From contig CANEHP010000055.1 of assembly GCA_947427325.1 (NCBI GenBank), forward strand, positions 1 through 11,871: a stretch of 11,871 nucleotides of DNA, given 5' to 3'. Source of the stretch: an uncultured Clostridia bacterium. GTDB lineage: Bacteria > Bacillota > Clostridia > Oscillospirales > Ruminococcaceae. Positions 1 through 7,184 of the stretch are shown here, piece after piece. Below the pieces are notes generated by a model. That model had not been told where the DNA came from, did not search any database, and saw nothing but the letters and a program-made list of their open reading frames with translations. The position numbers and the translations under genes were made by a program. How positions within the stretch are numbered: position 1 is the stretch's first letter; each line of letters begins with the position of its first letter.

Positions 1-3000
1 CACAAAAGCCAACGCTCCTGCGCTGACAATAAGTACGCCGATTACCGAGATAAGAGCTTTAAGCATACTGTTCATGGTAGCGATCATTTCATCCTTATAT
101 TTAACCGACATAACCGCATTTGTTGCAAGGAGCTTTTGCGCAAGACGGTTTTGCCCTTCCTCGCTCATCTGCTCTCTGTTTTTAGTGCCGAATGCCATTA
201 TGTTGTATTCCGGCTCTTCTCCGAAAAGCTGTCTGTACAGTGATTTTGACATATAAATATAGTGATTGGGATAATTTTCCACACAGGCGGAGATCTCGGC
301 GGTTTTCATATCCGTTTCTTCCTCATAGATCCGCAGCTTATCCCCCGCCCCTATATCCAAAAGAATTGACAGCTTTTCGTCTATTAAAACTCTGTCCTCT
401 TCAAATTCAAAGATTTGGTGAGTTTTTCTGTCACGGAAGGTGTAAAACTTCAGCAGCTCCTCCTTATTTTCGGGAACGATCAGGTATGCGCTGTAAGTGC
501 CTTCCTTGGAGCTTACGGACATTTTCTTCTGAAAATACTTTATCCCCTCGCAGTCTGCGGATTCCAACAGAGAAAATATTTCCTCTTCGTCTCCGCCGTC
601 TACGCTTTCATATGCCAGAATACCCTCATATGAATTAAGCTCGTCATACTGCTTACTTATAATTTCGCTTATGGAGTTTTCCAGTGCAAAGCCCACAAGG
701 GTAAGGGCGGTACAGCCCGCAATGCCCACCACCGTCATCAGCATTCTTCTTTTGTATCTGAAAAGATTTCTTGCGGTAACCTTACCGTTAAAGCCGACCC
801 TTTTCCAAAGGGGCAAACGGTCAAGCAAAATCTTCTTTCCCGCTCTGGGCGCTTTGGGGCGCATAAGCTGTGCAGGCTGCTCGTGAAGCTCCGATTTACA
901 GGAAAGATAAACCGTAACCGCCACCGCCGCCGCCGCCACCGCCATACAGGCCAAGGTCAGAAGCCAGTCGGTGGGAATATGCACCACCGGAATAGAGTAC
1001 ATCATACCGTAAGCCTTGATGATAACAAAGGGGAAAAGCTTTTCGCCGATAATTGCGCCGATAAATGAACCCGACACGGTGGCGGTCAGGGCGTAAAACA
1101 TAAACTTAAAGATTATCTGTCCGTTTGTGTAGCCCAAAGCCTTTAACGTGCCGATTTGCGAACGCTGCTCCTCTACCATTCTGGTCATGGTGGTAAGGCA
1201 TACCAATGCGGCAACCAAAATAAAGAACACGGGGAACACCGAGGCAATGTTGTTTATTCTGTCCGCATTTTCGCCGTATTCCGCATTTCCTATGTAATCG
1301 GCTATGTCAAATACGTACCAGGAGGGATTTTTTAAGTCCCTAAGCTCTCTTTTCGCCTCCCTGATTTGCTTTTCGCCGTCCTCTATTTCGCTTTCCGCCT
1401 CTGTCTTTCCCTTTTCGTATTCGGCAAGTCCCTTTTCGTAATCCTTTTTGCCCTGCTCAAATTCCTTTAAGCCGCTTTGGTAATCCGCTTCGCCCTGTCT
1501 TAACCGCTCTAAGCCCTCGTTATACTGCGCTTCGCCCTCCGCCAGCTGCTTTGCCGCTTCTGCCAGCTGCTTCTCCGCCTTGACCTTTTCGTTGGCAAGG
1601 GTGATTTCGCCCTCTGCCAGCCGCTTTTTACCCTCGTCCAATTCGGATTTCGCCGCCTTTAATTCGCTGTAGGCTTGGTCGAGCTGCTTTTTTGCGTCGT
1701 CTAACTGCGTTTTTGCATCGTCAAGCTGCTTTTTCGCTTCCTCCAGTTCCGCTAATTTCGCCTTGACCTCTTCCTCCGAGGGAAGATTTTCCAAAATCGC
1801 CTTTATCTCGGGAGGAAGCGCGGGAAACAGATCCGACGGAAATCCGCCTCCTATGCCGGGAAGCTGATCCTCCGATTCGTGAATTCTCCTGTAGTATTCG
1901 TCAAGAGCGGTATACAGCCGATATCCCTGTTCATAAAGGGCAAGATTGCCGTTATATTCCTCTAAGCCCCGATTATATTCCGACAGCCCGTCATTATATT
2001 TTATCAGACCCTCGTTATAGGCGGATTCGCCCTCTATCAAAAGCCGCTTATTTTCCAACAGCTCTCTGTCTGCCTCGGCGAACCGTTCCTCCGCTTCCTT
2101 TTCCCCCTTGCGGTAATCGCTCCAGCCTGCGTCTAAATCCTTTCTGCCCTGTCGGGACTGCTCTTTTCCCTCTTCAAGCTGTTGTTTTGCGTCAGAAAGC
2201 TGCTTTTCCGCCTTGTCAAGCTCTTTTTTTGCGTCCTCTAATTCCTTTTTCCCAAGGGCTAATTTTTTCTCAGCCTCAGCCTTTCCCTCAGCCAATTCCT
2301 TTTCCGCATCGGCAATCCTTTGCTCTGCCTCAGCAATTATTTCATCGTATCTTTCAATTTTTCTTTTGCTGCCGATTTCTTCCAAAACGGCTTTTATCTC
2401 CGCTGATTTGTTATCGTATTCACTGCTGTAAACGGGAAGATTTATAAGATCCGCTGCGGCAATATAAACCTCCGTATAAACCCGGGTTTTAAAATTTTCT
2501 TCATTTATATATATCAGCGTATTTATGTTTCCGTTGCCTATAGTGGTATTGCCTCTTGAGGACATATCTATATAGGCGGGGGAAATAAACTTGCCCACAA
2601 CGGTATATTCGGTGGTTATAAGGGTTTCGGAAATATCCCCTCCGTCTCCTTCGATAAATACTATCTTATCGCCTATTTCTCTGCCGCCCATCAATGCGCC
2701 GCCGTCAACAATACACTCGTCGGGGGCTTCGGGAAAACGTCCCTCGGTAAGCTCCAGCTTGTTAAAGGGATTGTTTTCCCCGTATTCGGAAAGGGACATT
2801 ACATGAGCTGCTTCCTCCTCGTTTCCTCCCGCAATAAGCACATCGATAAAGTAACCGGGATAAACCTCTATTCCCGAAACCGCCTCCAACGCTTCTATAT
2901 CCTTATCCGAAAAGCCGAAGGTGGAAACAAGGCGGTAATCCGCAAGACAGCCGTTTTTATAATAAATATTCGCCGATTTTCTCATGTCGGGCGCAGCGGT

Positions 3001-3114
3001 TTTCACTCCCGCAAAGAAAGCCACTCCTATTGCCACAATACAAAAAATAGACAAAAAGCGGCTTTTTGTCTTGAATATTTCCACAACGGCATTTTTTCTC
3101 AGCGCACTTTTCAA
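1..3114 (-). CDS. Large FtsX-like ABC transporter permease with coiled-coil hairpin (C-terminus cut by window)
   Basis: This is the membrane subunit of an ABC exporter or mechanotransmission complex. It presumably pairs with the ATPase encoded just upstream (4315-3614); the substrate is unknown. The frame is open for 1038 residues and leaves the window inside the last membrane domain. Visible order: TM1 (about 12-35, RFLSIFCIVAIGVAFFAG), an extracellular domain to about 240, two long charged heptad-like helical arms (about 245-405 and 440-590, full of KQLxxAKxxL patterns) joined by a Gly/Pro-rich tip near 418-440, TM2-4 (about 622-737) with the FtsX motif EEQRSQIGTLKALGY after TM2, TM5 (about 790-815), a second extracellular domain, and the start of TM6 (about 1020). 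By family architecture roughly 100 residues and two TMs lie outside. The start is inferred as TTG at 3114. It is preceded at 7 nt by a strong AAGGGGGG site, there is an in-frame stop a little upstream, and no ATG or GTG lies between. Confidence 0.93.
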   Translation of the reverse strand, partial: MKSALRKNAVVEIFKTKSRFLSIFCIVAIGVAFFAGVKTAAPDMRKSANIYYKNGCLADYRLVSTFGFSDKDIEALEAVSGIEVYPGYFIDVLIAGGNEEEAAHVMSLSEYGENNPFNKLELTEGRFPEAPDECIVDGGALMGGREIGDKIVFIEGDGGDISETLITTEYTVVGKFISPAYIDMSSRGNTTIGNGNINTLIYINEENFKTRVYTEVYIAAADLINLPVYSSEYDNKSAEIKAVLEEIGSKRKIERYDEIIAEAEQRIADAEKELAEGKAEAEKKLALGKKELEDAKKELDKAEKQLSDAKQQLEEGKEQSRQGRKDLDAGWSDYRKGEKEAEERFAEADRELLENKRLLIEGESAYNEGLIKYNDGLSEYNRGLEEYNGNLALYEQGYRLYTALDEYYRRIHESEDQLPGIGGGFPSDLFPALPPEIKAILENLPSEEEVKAKLAELEEAKKQLDDAKTQLDDAKKQLDQAYSELKAAKSELDEGKKRLAEGEITLANEKVKAEKQLAEAAKQLAEGEAQYNEGLERLRQGEADYQSGLKEFEQGKKDYEKGLAEYEKGKTEAESEIEDGEKQIREAKRELRDLKNPSWYVFDIADYIGNAEYGENADRINNIASVFPVFFILVAALVCLTTMTRMVEEQRSQIGTLKALGYTNGQIIFKFMFYALTATVSGSFIGAIIGEKLFPFVIIKAYGMMYSIPVVHIPTDWLLTLACMAVAAAAVAVTVYLSCKSELHEQPAQLMRPKAPRAGKKILLDRLPLWKRVGFNGKVTARNLFRYKRRMLMTVVGIAGCTALTLVGFALENSISEIISKQYDELNSYEGILAYESVDGGDEEEIFSLLESADCEGIKYFQKKMSVSSKEGTYSAYLIVPENKEELLKFYTFRDRKTHQIFEFEEDRVLIDEKLSILLDIGAGDKLRIYEEETDMKTAEISACVENYPNHYIYMSKSLYRQLFGEEPEYNIMAFGTKNREQMSEEGQNRLAQKLLATNAVMSVKYKDEMIATMNSMLKALISVIGVLIVSAGALAFV

Positions 3115-3121
3115 GCGGAAG

Positions 3122-3130
3122 CCCCCCTTT
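3122..3130 (-). promoter_or_regulatory. Ribosome binding site that fixes the TTG start of the permease
   Basis: On the minus strand this reads AAAGGGGGG and ends 7 nt before TTG at 3114. No ATG or GTG occurs in frame between the upstream stop codon and TM1, so this site decides the start. It directly follows the end of the A-rich repeat array. Confidence 0.7.
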
Positions 3131-3141
3131 TTCTTTTTGCG

Positions 3142-3554
3142 TTTTTCGATATTTTTCGATAATTTACATCTTTTTTAGAATTTTTCGGCAATTTTTGACG
3201 ATTTACAGTATATTCGGATTTTTTCGACATTTTACTATATTTTCGGATAATTTACAGCTTTTTTCAAGCTTTTCGGCATTTTAGGATATTTTTCGATAAT
3301 TTACATTTTTTTAGAATTTTTCGGCAGTTTTTGACAATTTACAGTATATTCGGATTTTTTCGACATTTTACGGCATTTTTAGATAATTTACAGCTTTTTT
3401 CAGGCTTTTCAGCATTTTAGGATATTTTTCGATATTTTTCGATAATTTACATCTTTTTTAGAATTTTTCGGCAGTTTTTGACAATTTACAGTATATTCGG
3501 ATTTTTTCGACACTTTACAGCTTTTTTCGAATTTTTAGATAATTTTACGGTATT
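3142..3554. repeat. A-rich higher-order tandem repeat: three ~137-bp units, twelve short motifs
   Basis: This fills almost all of the 499-bp gap between the ABC ATPase and its permease. Unit 1 is about 3148-3284, unit 2 is 3285-3420 and unit 3 is 3421-3554; unit 3 has a tandem duplication of GATATTTTTC (3421-3440). Within each unit four related motifs follow the pattern TTTTT(C/A)GAYAATTTAC on the plus strand. They begin near 3152, 3192, 3219 and 3240; near 3289, 3328, 3355 and 3376; and near 3434, 3475, 3502 and 3532. Transcribed from the minus strand, the RNA would be A-rich with repeated GUAAAUURUCGAAAAA. No frame stays open across it, no start codon is placed to use it, and no strong hairpin is evident. 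The function is unknown. It could affect transcription or translation of the permease, be a protein binding array, or be an inert expansion. Confidence 0.85.
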
Positions 3555-3613
3555 ATACTGTGTTTTCCGTTAAATTCTTCCGCCCCCGGGCATTTTTATC
3601 TTTAAACAGGTTC

Positions 3614-4315
3614 TTACCATTCAATATCTTCAACGGGCGTGGGCTGCGGATTGACCTCGATCCTGTTTACTCTGCTGTTTTTAAGATAAATAATTCTGTC
3701 CGCCATAGGCGCAATAGCCGAGTTATGGGTCACAAGTATTACCGTCATTCCGCTTTGACGGCAAGTATCCTGCAAAAGCTTCAGAATAAGCTTGCCCGTG
3801 TTATAGTCAAGTGCGCCCGTAGGCTCGTCGCATAAAAGCAGCTTGGGCTTTTTGGCAAGCGCTCTTGCAATGGCCACACGCTGCTGTTCTCCTCCCGAAA
3901 GCTGAGAGGGGAAGTTGTCGGGTCTGTCCTTAAGTCCCACCTGCTCCAAAATATCGAGGGCGGGTATGTAATCGGTGCAGGTCTGCGCCGCCAGCTCCAC
4001 ATTTTCCTTGGCGGTAAGGTTGGGTATAAGGTTGTAAAACTGAAAAACAAAGCCTATTTCGTTTCTGCGGTAGCCGATAAGCTGTTTTCTGTTATATCCC
4101 GCAATATCCTTGGAATCTACGCAAATGCTGCCCCCGTCGGCGGTATCCATTCCCCCCAAAAGGTTAAGCACCGTTGTTTTTCCCGAACCCGAGGGACCTA
4201 ATATAATGGCAAGCTCTCCCTTTTCAATGGAAAAATTTATATTATCTGCGGCGAAAATTGTGATTTCCCCCACGTGATACCGCTTGCACACGTTTTTTAA
4301 TTCAACAAAACTCAT
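3614..4315 (-). CDS. ABC transporter ATP-binding protein (LolD/MacB-type)
   Basis: This is a cytoplasmic ATPase that powers an FtsX-type permease, almost certainly the large one encoded downstream. The 233-residue protein has the full set of motifs: Walker A GPSGSGKTT at 40-48, Q-loop Gln92 in VFQFYNLIPNLTAKENV, signature LSGGEQQR at 139-146, Walker B LLLCDEP at 159-165, D-loop GALD, and switch His197 in VTHNS. The Q-loop wording and the length match the MacB/LolD/SalX subclass rather than importers. ATG at 4315 is preceded by AAAAGGA about 10 nt upstream. The gene lies 76 bp after the amidase-like gene, and the following gap to the permease is an unusually long 499 bp filled with repeats. 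Nothing suggests loss of function. Confidence 0.96.
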   Translation of the reverse strand: MSFVELKNVCKRYHVGEITIFAADNINFSIEKGELAIILGPSGSGKTTVLNLLGGMDTADGGSICVDSKDIAGYNRKQLIGYRRNEIGFVFQFYNLIPNLTAKENVELAAQTCTDYIPALDILEQVGLKDRPDNFPSQLSGGEQQRVAIARALAKKPKLLLCDEPTGALDYNTGKLILKLLQDTCRQSGMTVILVTHNSAIAPMADRIIYLKNSRVNRIEVNPQPTPVEDIEW

Positions 4316-4337
4316 TTAACACCAATCCTTTTAAAAA

Positions 4338-4360
4338 TTGACGGTTGACGGTTGACAGTT
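4338..4360. repeat. Short heptamer tandem repeat (TTGACGG x3)
   Basis: Three head-to-tail heptamers lie in the 76-bp gap between the amidase-like gene and the ABC ATPase gene: TTGACGG, TTGACGG and TTGACAG. On the transcribed strand it reads CAACCGTCAACCGTCAA. Heptamer runs like this occur in intergenic regions of many bacteria. I see no hairpin and no T-run, so it is not a terminator. Confidence 0.75.
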
Positions 4361-4391
4361 TTGGATTCAATATAAAAGCATTGCCGAAAAA

Positions 4392-5675
4392 TCAGTCGTT
4401 CCACCCGACAATTTTAATAAACCGAACGCTGTCGCAGGGAATAAGGCTCAAGGGGAAGTTTACATATTCGCTGTCATGTCCCGTTACCAAAAAATCCAAT
4501 GTGTTTTTGCGTACGTCCGTTACCACGTCGGTAACTATTACCTGTGAAAACGCTTCGCCGTTCATCATAAGCTGAACTGCGTCGCCCTTTTCAAGCTGTC
4601 CTCCCGCCGCTCCCCCAAGGCAGCATACGCCCCTGTGATCGTTTTCGGTACAGTAGATCCAAAAGCTTTCGGGCTTGAACCAGGAGTTGGAGCAGCCGCT
4701 GTCCGAGCTTTCAAGGTCAACCTTCGGACCGAACCATTTCCACTTGTTTTTTCCCTCTGTGTCCATTTTGCCTATTCCCGCAAAAATACACTGTGAAACA
4801 AAATTTACGCTGTCGTTTTCATAGTCCTGCCAGGAATCGGTATTTCTTGTTAAGTCAAGAGCATTGCTCCACCTGAAAGCGTACTCCACTGCGCCCTCTC
4901 TGTCATAATCCCGCTTTACGGAGGGAAGGGCGCTGTCGTAGCCCTTGACCGTTATCAGCCCGGAAACCGCATTTATTTTCGAGGGCAGCACCTTTCGGAA
5001 ATCCCCCAGCTTTTCCCTGAGCAGCTCGTAAGAAGGGCTGCCGCTGCCGCAAAGAGAGTTCATAGCCTTTACGCTGTAGCTCCATATTCCTCCGCCGCAC
5101 TCATGGGAGGTTATATACCACTGTCCGCTGTACTTCTCCATAACAAAGGTATGCTCGTATATACCCTCGCCGCTTGAAATCCCCTTTAGTCTGTCAAAAA
5201 TTATTTCGGCGCTTTGCCTGAGAGAAATTATAAAACCGTTATTTCCCACAGGCACTATGCTTTTAAGCCAAAGGTGAACCGCTGCGGTTTTAATGCCGAG
5301 ATCCGCAGACGAACCCTTAAGCCGCATTTCGTTTGAGTAAAGAGCCGCCAGATCGTAGATCATATCCTCGCAGTCGCTTGCATAAAGGTCGGACAGAGCT
5401 TGAACGCAGTCTGCGTTTTTATCTCCCAGGGCGGTGTAAAAGCACTCGAAGTACCGCTCCGCCATTTTTACGGGAACTGCCGCAGCCTCCGAATACGAAG
5501 CGTTTTCCGAATTTCTCCATATACAGCTGTAGCCTATGTTTCCCAAGGGGGGATCTTCCTGAGGCACAAAAACCTTGTCGAAATACTCCCCAAAGGGATT
5601 AAAAAAGGCTATGGCAGCTATTGCAAGCAAAACCGCCACCGTTCCTATAAGAACGGGAATAATCAGCTTTTTCAA
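4392..5675 (-). CDS. Membrane-anchored amidase_6-like protein, probably catalytically inactive
   Basis: This 427-residue protein has an N-terminal TM or uncleaved signal (about 4-25, IIPVLIGTVAVLLAIAAIAF), an extracytoplasmic domain of about 60-200 of the type often placed before amidase_6 domains, and a C-terminal amidase_6-like (putative cell-wall amidase) domain from about 255. The family signature is recognisable in YDREGAVEYAFRWS (257-270) and NDSVNFVSQC (287-296). The expected nucleophile Cys in DCTNF is Ser289 (AGC codon), and the expected catalytic His in the GD...HSVIVT stretch is Gln378 in GDAVQ...FSQVIVTDV. His400 in the later HDSEYVNFPLS stretch is kept. I therefore infer a pseudo-enzyme that binds rather than cuts. 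The start is TTG at 5675, 3 nt after the stop of the small upstream gene and with no clear ribosome binding site, so translational coupling is likely. The motif comparison is from memory of the family. Confidence 0.8.
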   Translation of the reverse strand: MKKLIIPVLIGTVAVLLAIAAIAFFNPFGEYFDKVFVPQEDPPLGNIGYSCIWRNSENASYSEAAAVPVKMAERYFECFYTALGDKNADCVQALSDLYASDCEDMIYDLAALYSNEMRLKGSSADLGIKTAAVHLWLKSIVPVGNNGFIISLRQSAEIIFDRLKGISSGEGIYEHTFVMEKYSGQWYITSHECGGGIWSYSVKAMNSLCGSGSPSYELLREKLGDFRKVLPSKINAVSGLITVKGYDSALPSVKRDYDREGAVEYAFRWSNALDLTRNTDSWQDYENDSVNFVSQCIFAGIGKMDTEGKNKWKWFGPKVDLESSDSGCSNSWFKPESFWIYCTENDHRGVCCLGGAAGGQLEKGDAVQLMMNGEAFSQVIVTDVVTDVRKNTLDFLVTGHDSEYVNFPLSLIPCDSVRFIKIVGWND

Positions 5676-5678
5676 GGC

Positions 5679-5816
5679 TTATGACCAACCGTAATCGTCG
5701 TATTCGCCCCAATTTGCATTGCTTGCGGACTGCTGTCCCAATTTAAAAATAAGAACCGCTACTGCCGCTAAAATTGCGCCGATAGCCAAAATTATCGAAA
5801 GCGTGTTTTTTTTCAT
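5679..5816 (-). CDS. Small single-pass membrane peptide (45 aa)
   Basis: This small gene opens the left gene group. The peptide starts MKKNTLSIILAIGAILAA and is Lys-rich at the N-terminus. It has one hydrophobic helix (about 6-24), then a short hydrophilic tail with an acidic, aromatic end (NWGEYDDYGWS). ATG at 5816 is preceded by AGAAAGGA about 10 nt upstream, a good ribosome binding site. Its stop is 3 nt from the TTG start of the amidase-like gene, which argues that it is really translated and coupled. No family is recognised. The small size and context suggest an accessory subunit of a membrane complex, but that is inference. Confidence 0.72.
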   Translation of the reverse strand: MKKNTLSIILAIGAILAAVAVLIFKLGQQSASNANWGEYDDYGWS

Positions 5817-5850
5817 AAATAAAAAATCCTTTCTCCATAAAAATTTTAAA

Positions 5851-5866
5851 CCTATATTGTGATAGG
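5851..5866. promoter_or_regulatory. Small inverted repeat upstream of the membrane-peptide gene
   Basis: CCTATATTGTGATAGG has 5-bp arms (CCTAT/ATAGG) and lies about 35 bp upstream of the ATG at 5816. A possible -10 hexamer TAAAAT (minus strand, about 5844-5849) follows it, with no good -35. This is the only promoter-like or operator-like signal I can offer for the left gene group, and it is weak. Confidence 0.25.
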
Positions 5867-5895
5867 CATATGATTTTCTTGTGATTGCAGTCTAT

Positions 5896-6180
5896 TTAGA
5901 GCGTGTTCGCATAAAATCAGTATGCAGATTTTCATGCAGATTTTCCTGCATATTTTCGTGTATAATTTTATTGCCCCCAAGGCAAAATTTTGCAGGAATA
6001 TCGTCATATTTCAAAAAATTTTAACACACGATGTGTTCAGTCATTTGCCCAAAGCCGTCGCAAGGAGGCGTCGGCATCAAAGCAAATGACAAAACGAAGC
6101 AGGCGGCAAAATTTGCCGAAAAGATGCATGCTGAGCTTTGTACTGAGCTTTGTGCCGAGCTTTATGTGAACACGCTCTAA
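5896..6180. mobile_element. MITE-like element with 20-bp terminal inverted repeats
   Basis: This 285-bp non-coding element fills most of the 372-bp gap between the membrane-peptide gene and rsmI. The left end TTAGAGCGTGTTCGCATAAA (5896-5915) and the right end (6161-6180) are inverted copies that match at 19 of 20 bases. Inside each end are three 12-bp tandem repeats: ATGCAGATTTTC-type at 5922-5957 and CTGAGCTTTGTA-type at 6131-6166. The centre has AACACAcgaTGTGTT (6023-6037) and a larger hairpin (6041-6089: TCATTTGC/GCAAATGA arms enclosing GCCGTCGC/GCGTCGGC). The ends can be read as GAGCG...CGCTC flanked by TA, or TAGAGCG...CGCTCTA flanked by ATT. No transposase is encoded, so movement would need a transposase in trans. 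A diverged relative begins at about 11766. Confidence 0.85.
6041..6089. repeat. Internal hairpin of the MITE-like element
   Basis: The outer arms TCATTTGC (6041-6048) and GCAAATGA (6082-6089) are perfect. The inner arms GCCGTCGC (6054-6061) and GCGTCGGC (6068-6075) pair at 7 of 8 positions around the loop AAGGAG. The structure could partly terminate read-through from rsmI towards the downstream group, but no T-run follows directly. Confidence 0.6.
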
Positions 6181-6188
6181 TTATTCGG

Positions 6189-7037
6189 CTATAGGTTCGT
6201 TCTGCCCGCCAATATGCCGTAAATCTCCGATTTGCCGAAGCCCGTTTGCCTTGCCGCCTCCTTGCAGGCCTCCGAAGGCTTCATTCCTTTTTCCTTAAGC
6301 TCTGCCGCAAGCCCGACCGCCTGCTCCAGAGTATATTCCGAATCCTTTTTTTCCTCTGCTCCTTCAACAATAAGCACATACTCCCCTCTCGGCTCATGCT
6401 CGCTGTAATAAGCGGCCATTTCGGAAACCGTTCCCCTGATTACCTCCTCATGAATCTTTGTTAGCTCACGGCACAGGCTTATTCGTCTGTCCCCGAGAAT
6501 TTCCAGCAGATCCGCCAAGGTGTTTTTCAGCTTATGGGGAGCTTCGTAAAAAATCAGGGTCTGGGGCAAGGATTTAAGCTGTCGGAGATGCTCCCTGCGT
6601 ATTCTTTTGGTAACGCTTAAAAACCCTTCAAAGCAAAAACGCTTTGTGTTAAGTCCGCTTATGGCAAGGGCGGACATGGCGGCGGTAGGTCCGGGCACTG
6701 TCGCCACTTCAACGCCGTGTTCGGCGCAAAGCTTAACGATTTCCTCACCGGGATCGCTTATACAGGGCATTCCCGCATCGGTCACAACGGCGCAGCTTTC
6801 CCCTTCAAGCAGTCTGGGAAGAATTTCCCCGCCTCTTTGCCTCGCATTATGCTCGTGATAGCTTATCATCTGCTTTTTTATTCCGAATTTTGATAACAAA
6901 ATCCCGCTTACCCTTGTGTCCTCGGCGCAGATAAAGTCAACTTCCTTTAAAACCTCCTGCGCTCTGGGCGAAAAGTCCCCTAAATTGCCTATGGGTGTTC
7001 CCACAATATATAGCTTGCCCAATGTTGTTCCTTTCAT
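6189..7037 (-). CDS. rsmI: 16S rRNA (cytidine(1402)-2'-O)-methyltransferase RsmI
   Basis: This enzyme methylates the ribose of C1402 in the decoding centre of 16S rRNA using S-adenosylmethionine. The 282-residue protein, a normal length for the family, shows the tetrapyrrole methylase-type fold motifs in order: LYIVGTPIGNLGD at 9-21, AEDTR at 38-42, SYHEHN at 59-64, TDAGMPCISDPG at 86-97 and VPGPTAAMSAL at 114-124, then FEGFLS and FYEAPHKL. The C-terminal small domain is Lys-rich and helical (from about 245, ending GFGKSEIYGILAGR). I chose ATG at 7037 because GGGGAGGT sits 3 nt upstream and the conserved core starts at once. In-frame ATGs at 7091 and 7118 would add 18 or 27 residues unlike the family. 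It lies 175 bp after the trmN6-like gene. Confidence 0.96.
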   Translation of the reverse strand: MKGTTLGKLYIVGTPIGNLGDFSPRAQEVLKEVDFICAEDTRVSGILLSKFGIKKQMISYHEHNARQRGGEILPRLLEGESCAVVTDAGMPCISDPGEEIVKLCAEHGVEVATVPGPTAAMSALAISGLNTKRFCFEGFLSVTKRIRREHLRQLKSLPQTLIFYEAPHKLKNTLADLLEILGDRRISLCRELTKIHEEVIRGTVSEMAAYYSEHEPRGEYVLIVEGAEEKKDSEYTLEQAVGLAAELKEKGMKPSEACKEAARQTGFGKSEIYGILAGRTNL

Positions 7038-7040
7038 TAG

Positions 7041-7048
7041 ACCTCCCC
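7041..7048 (-). promoter_or_regulatory. Ribosome binding site that fixes the rsmI start
   Basis: On the minus strand this reads GGGGAGGT, ending 3 nt before ATG at 7037. It is clearly stronger than the site before the alternative ATG at 7091 (AAGGAAAAGGG) and settles the shorter RsmI start. Confidence 0.7.
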
Positions 7049-7184
7049 GAAAACTTATGAAGCGCTGCCTGACTTGCCCTTTTGCTGTCATGCTTTGTCC
7101 CTTTTCCTTGAAACACATACATTATTCCCGCAAAAAACGGACTGCGCTTGACGGCAAAGCTGCTGCGCCACACAGCATTTCTCC

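Noticed and set aside
192..638. Plus-strand open frame of 148 codons
   Set aside because: It lies opposite the well-supported permease gene, has low-complexity Arg/Pro/Ser-rich content typical of antisense frames, and shows no recognisable domain.
3421..3540. Possible small repeated coding frame (about 38 codons open on the minus strand)
   Set aside because: It has no start codon or ribosome binding site, is closed by stops on both sides, and its composition simply follows the A-rich repeat.
3142..3554. Possible CRISPR array
   Set aside because: The repeating motif is short, imperfect and part of a larger tandem unit. The sequences between motifs also repeat from unit to unit, so there are no unique spacers.
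4352..4376. Promoter-like TTGACA followed by TATAAA on the plus strand
   Set aside because: The spacing is only 13 bp, the TTGACA is part of the heptamer tract, and no plus-strand gene follows.
5961..5966. Perfect TATAAT on the plus strand inside the MITE-like element
   Set aside because: No acceptable -35 lies 16-18 bp upstream, and the nearest downstream genes are on the opposite strand.
7038..7118. Longer RsmI starting at ATG 7118 or 7091
   Set aside because: The extra residues do not resemble the family N-terminus, while GGGGAGGT just before ATG 7037 is an excellent site. The 7091 start has a fair purine-rich site and is not fully excluded.
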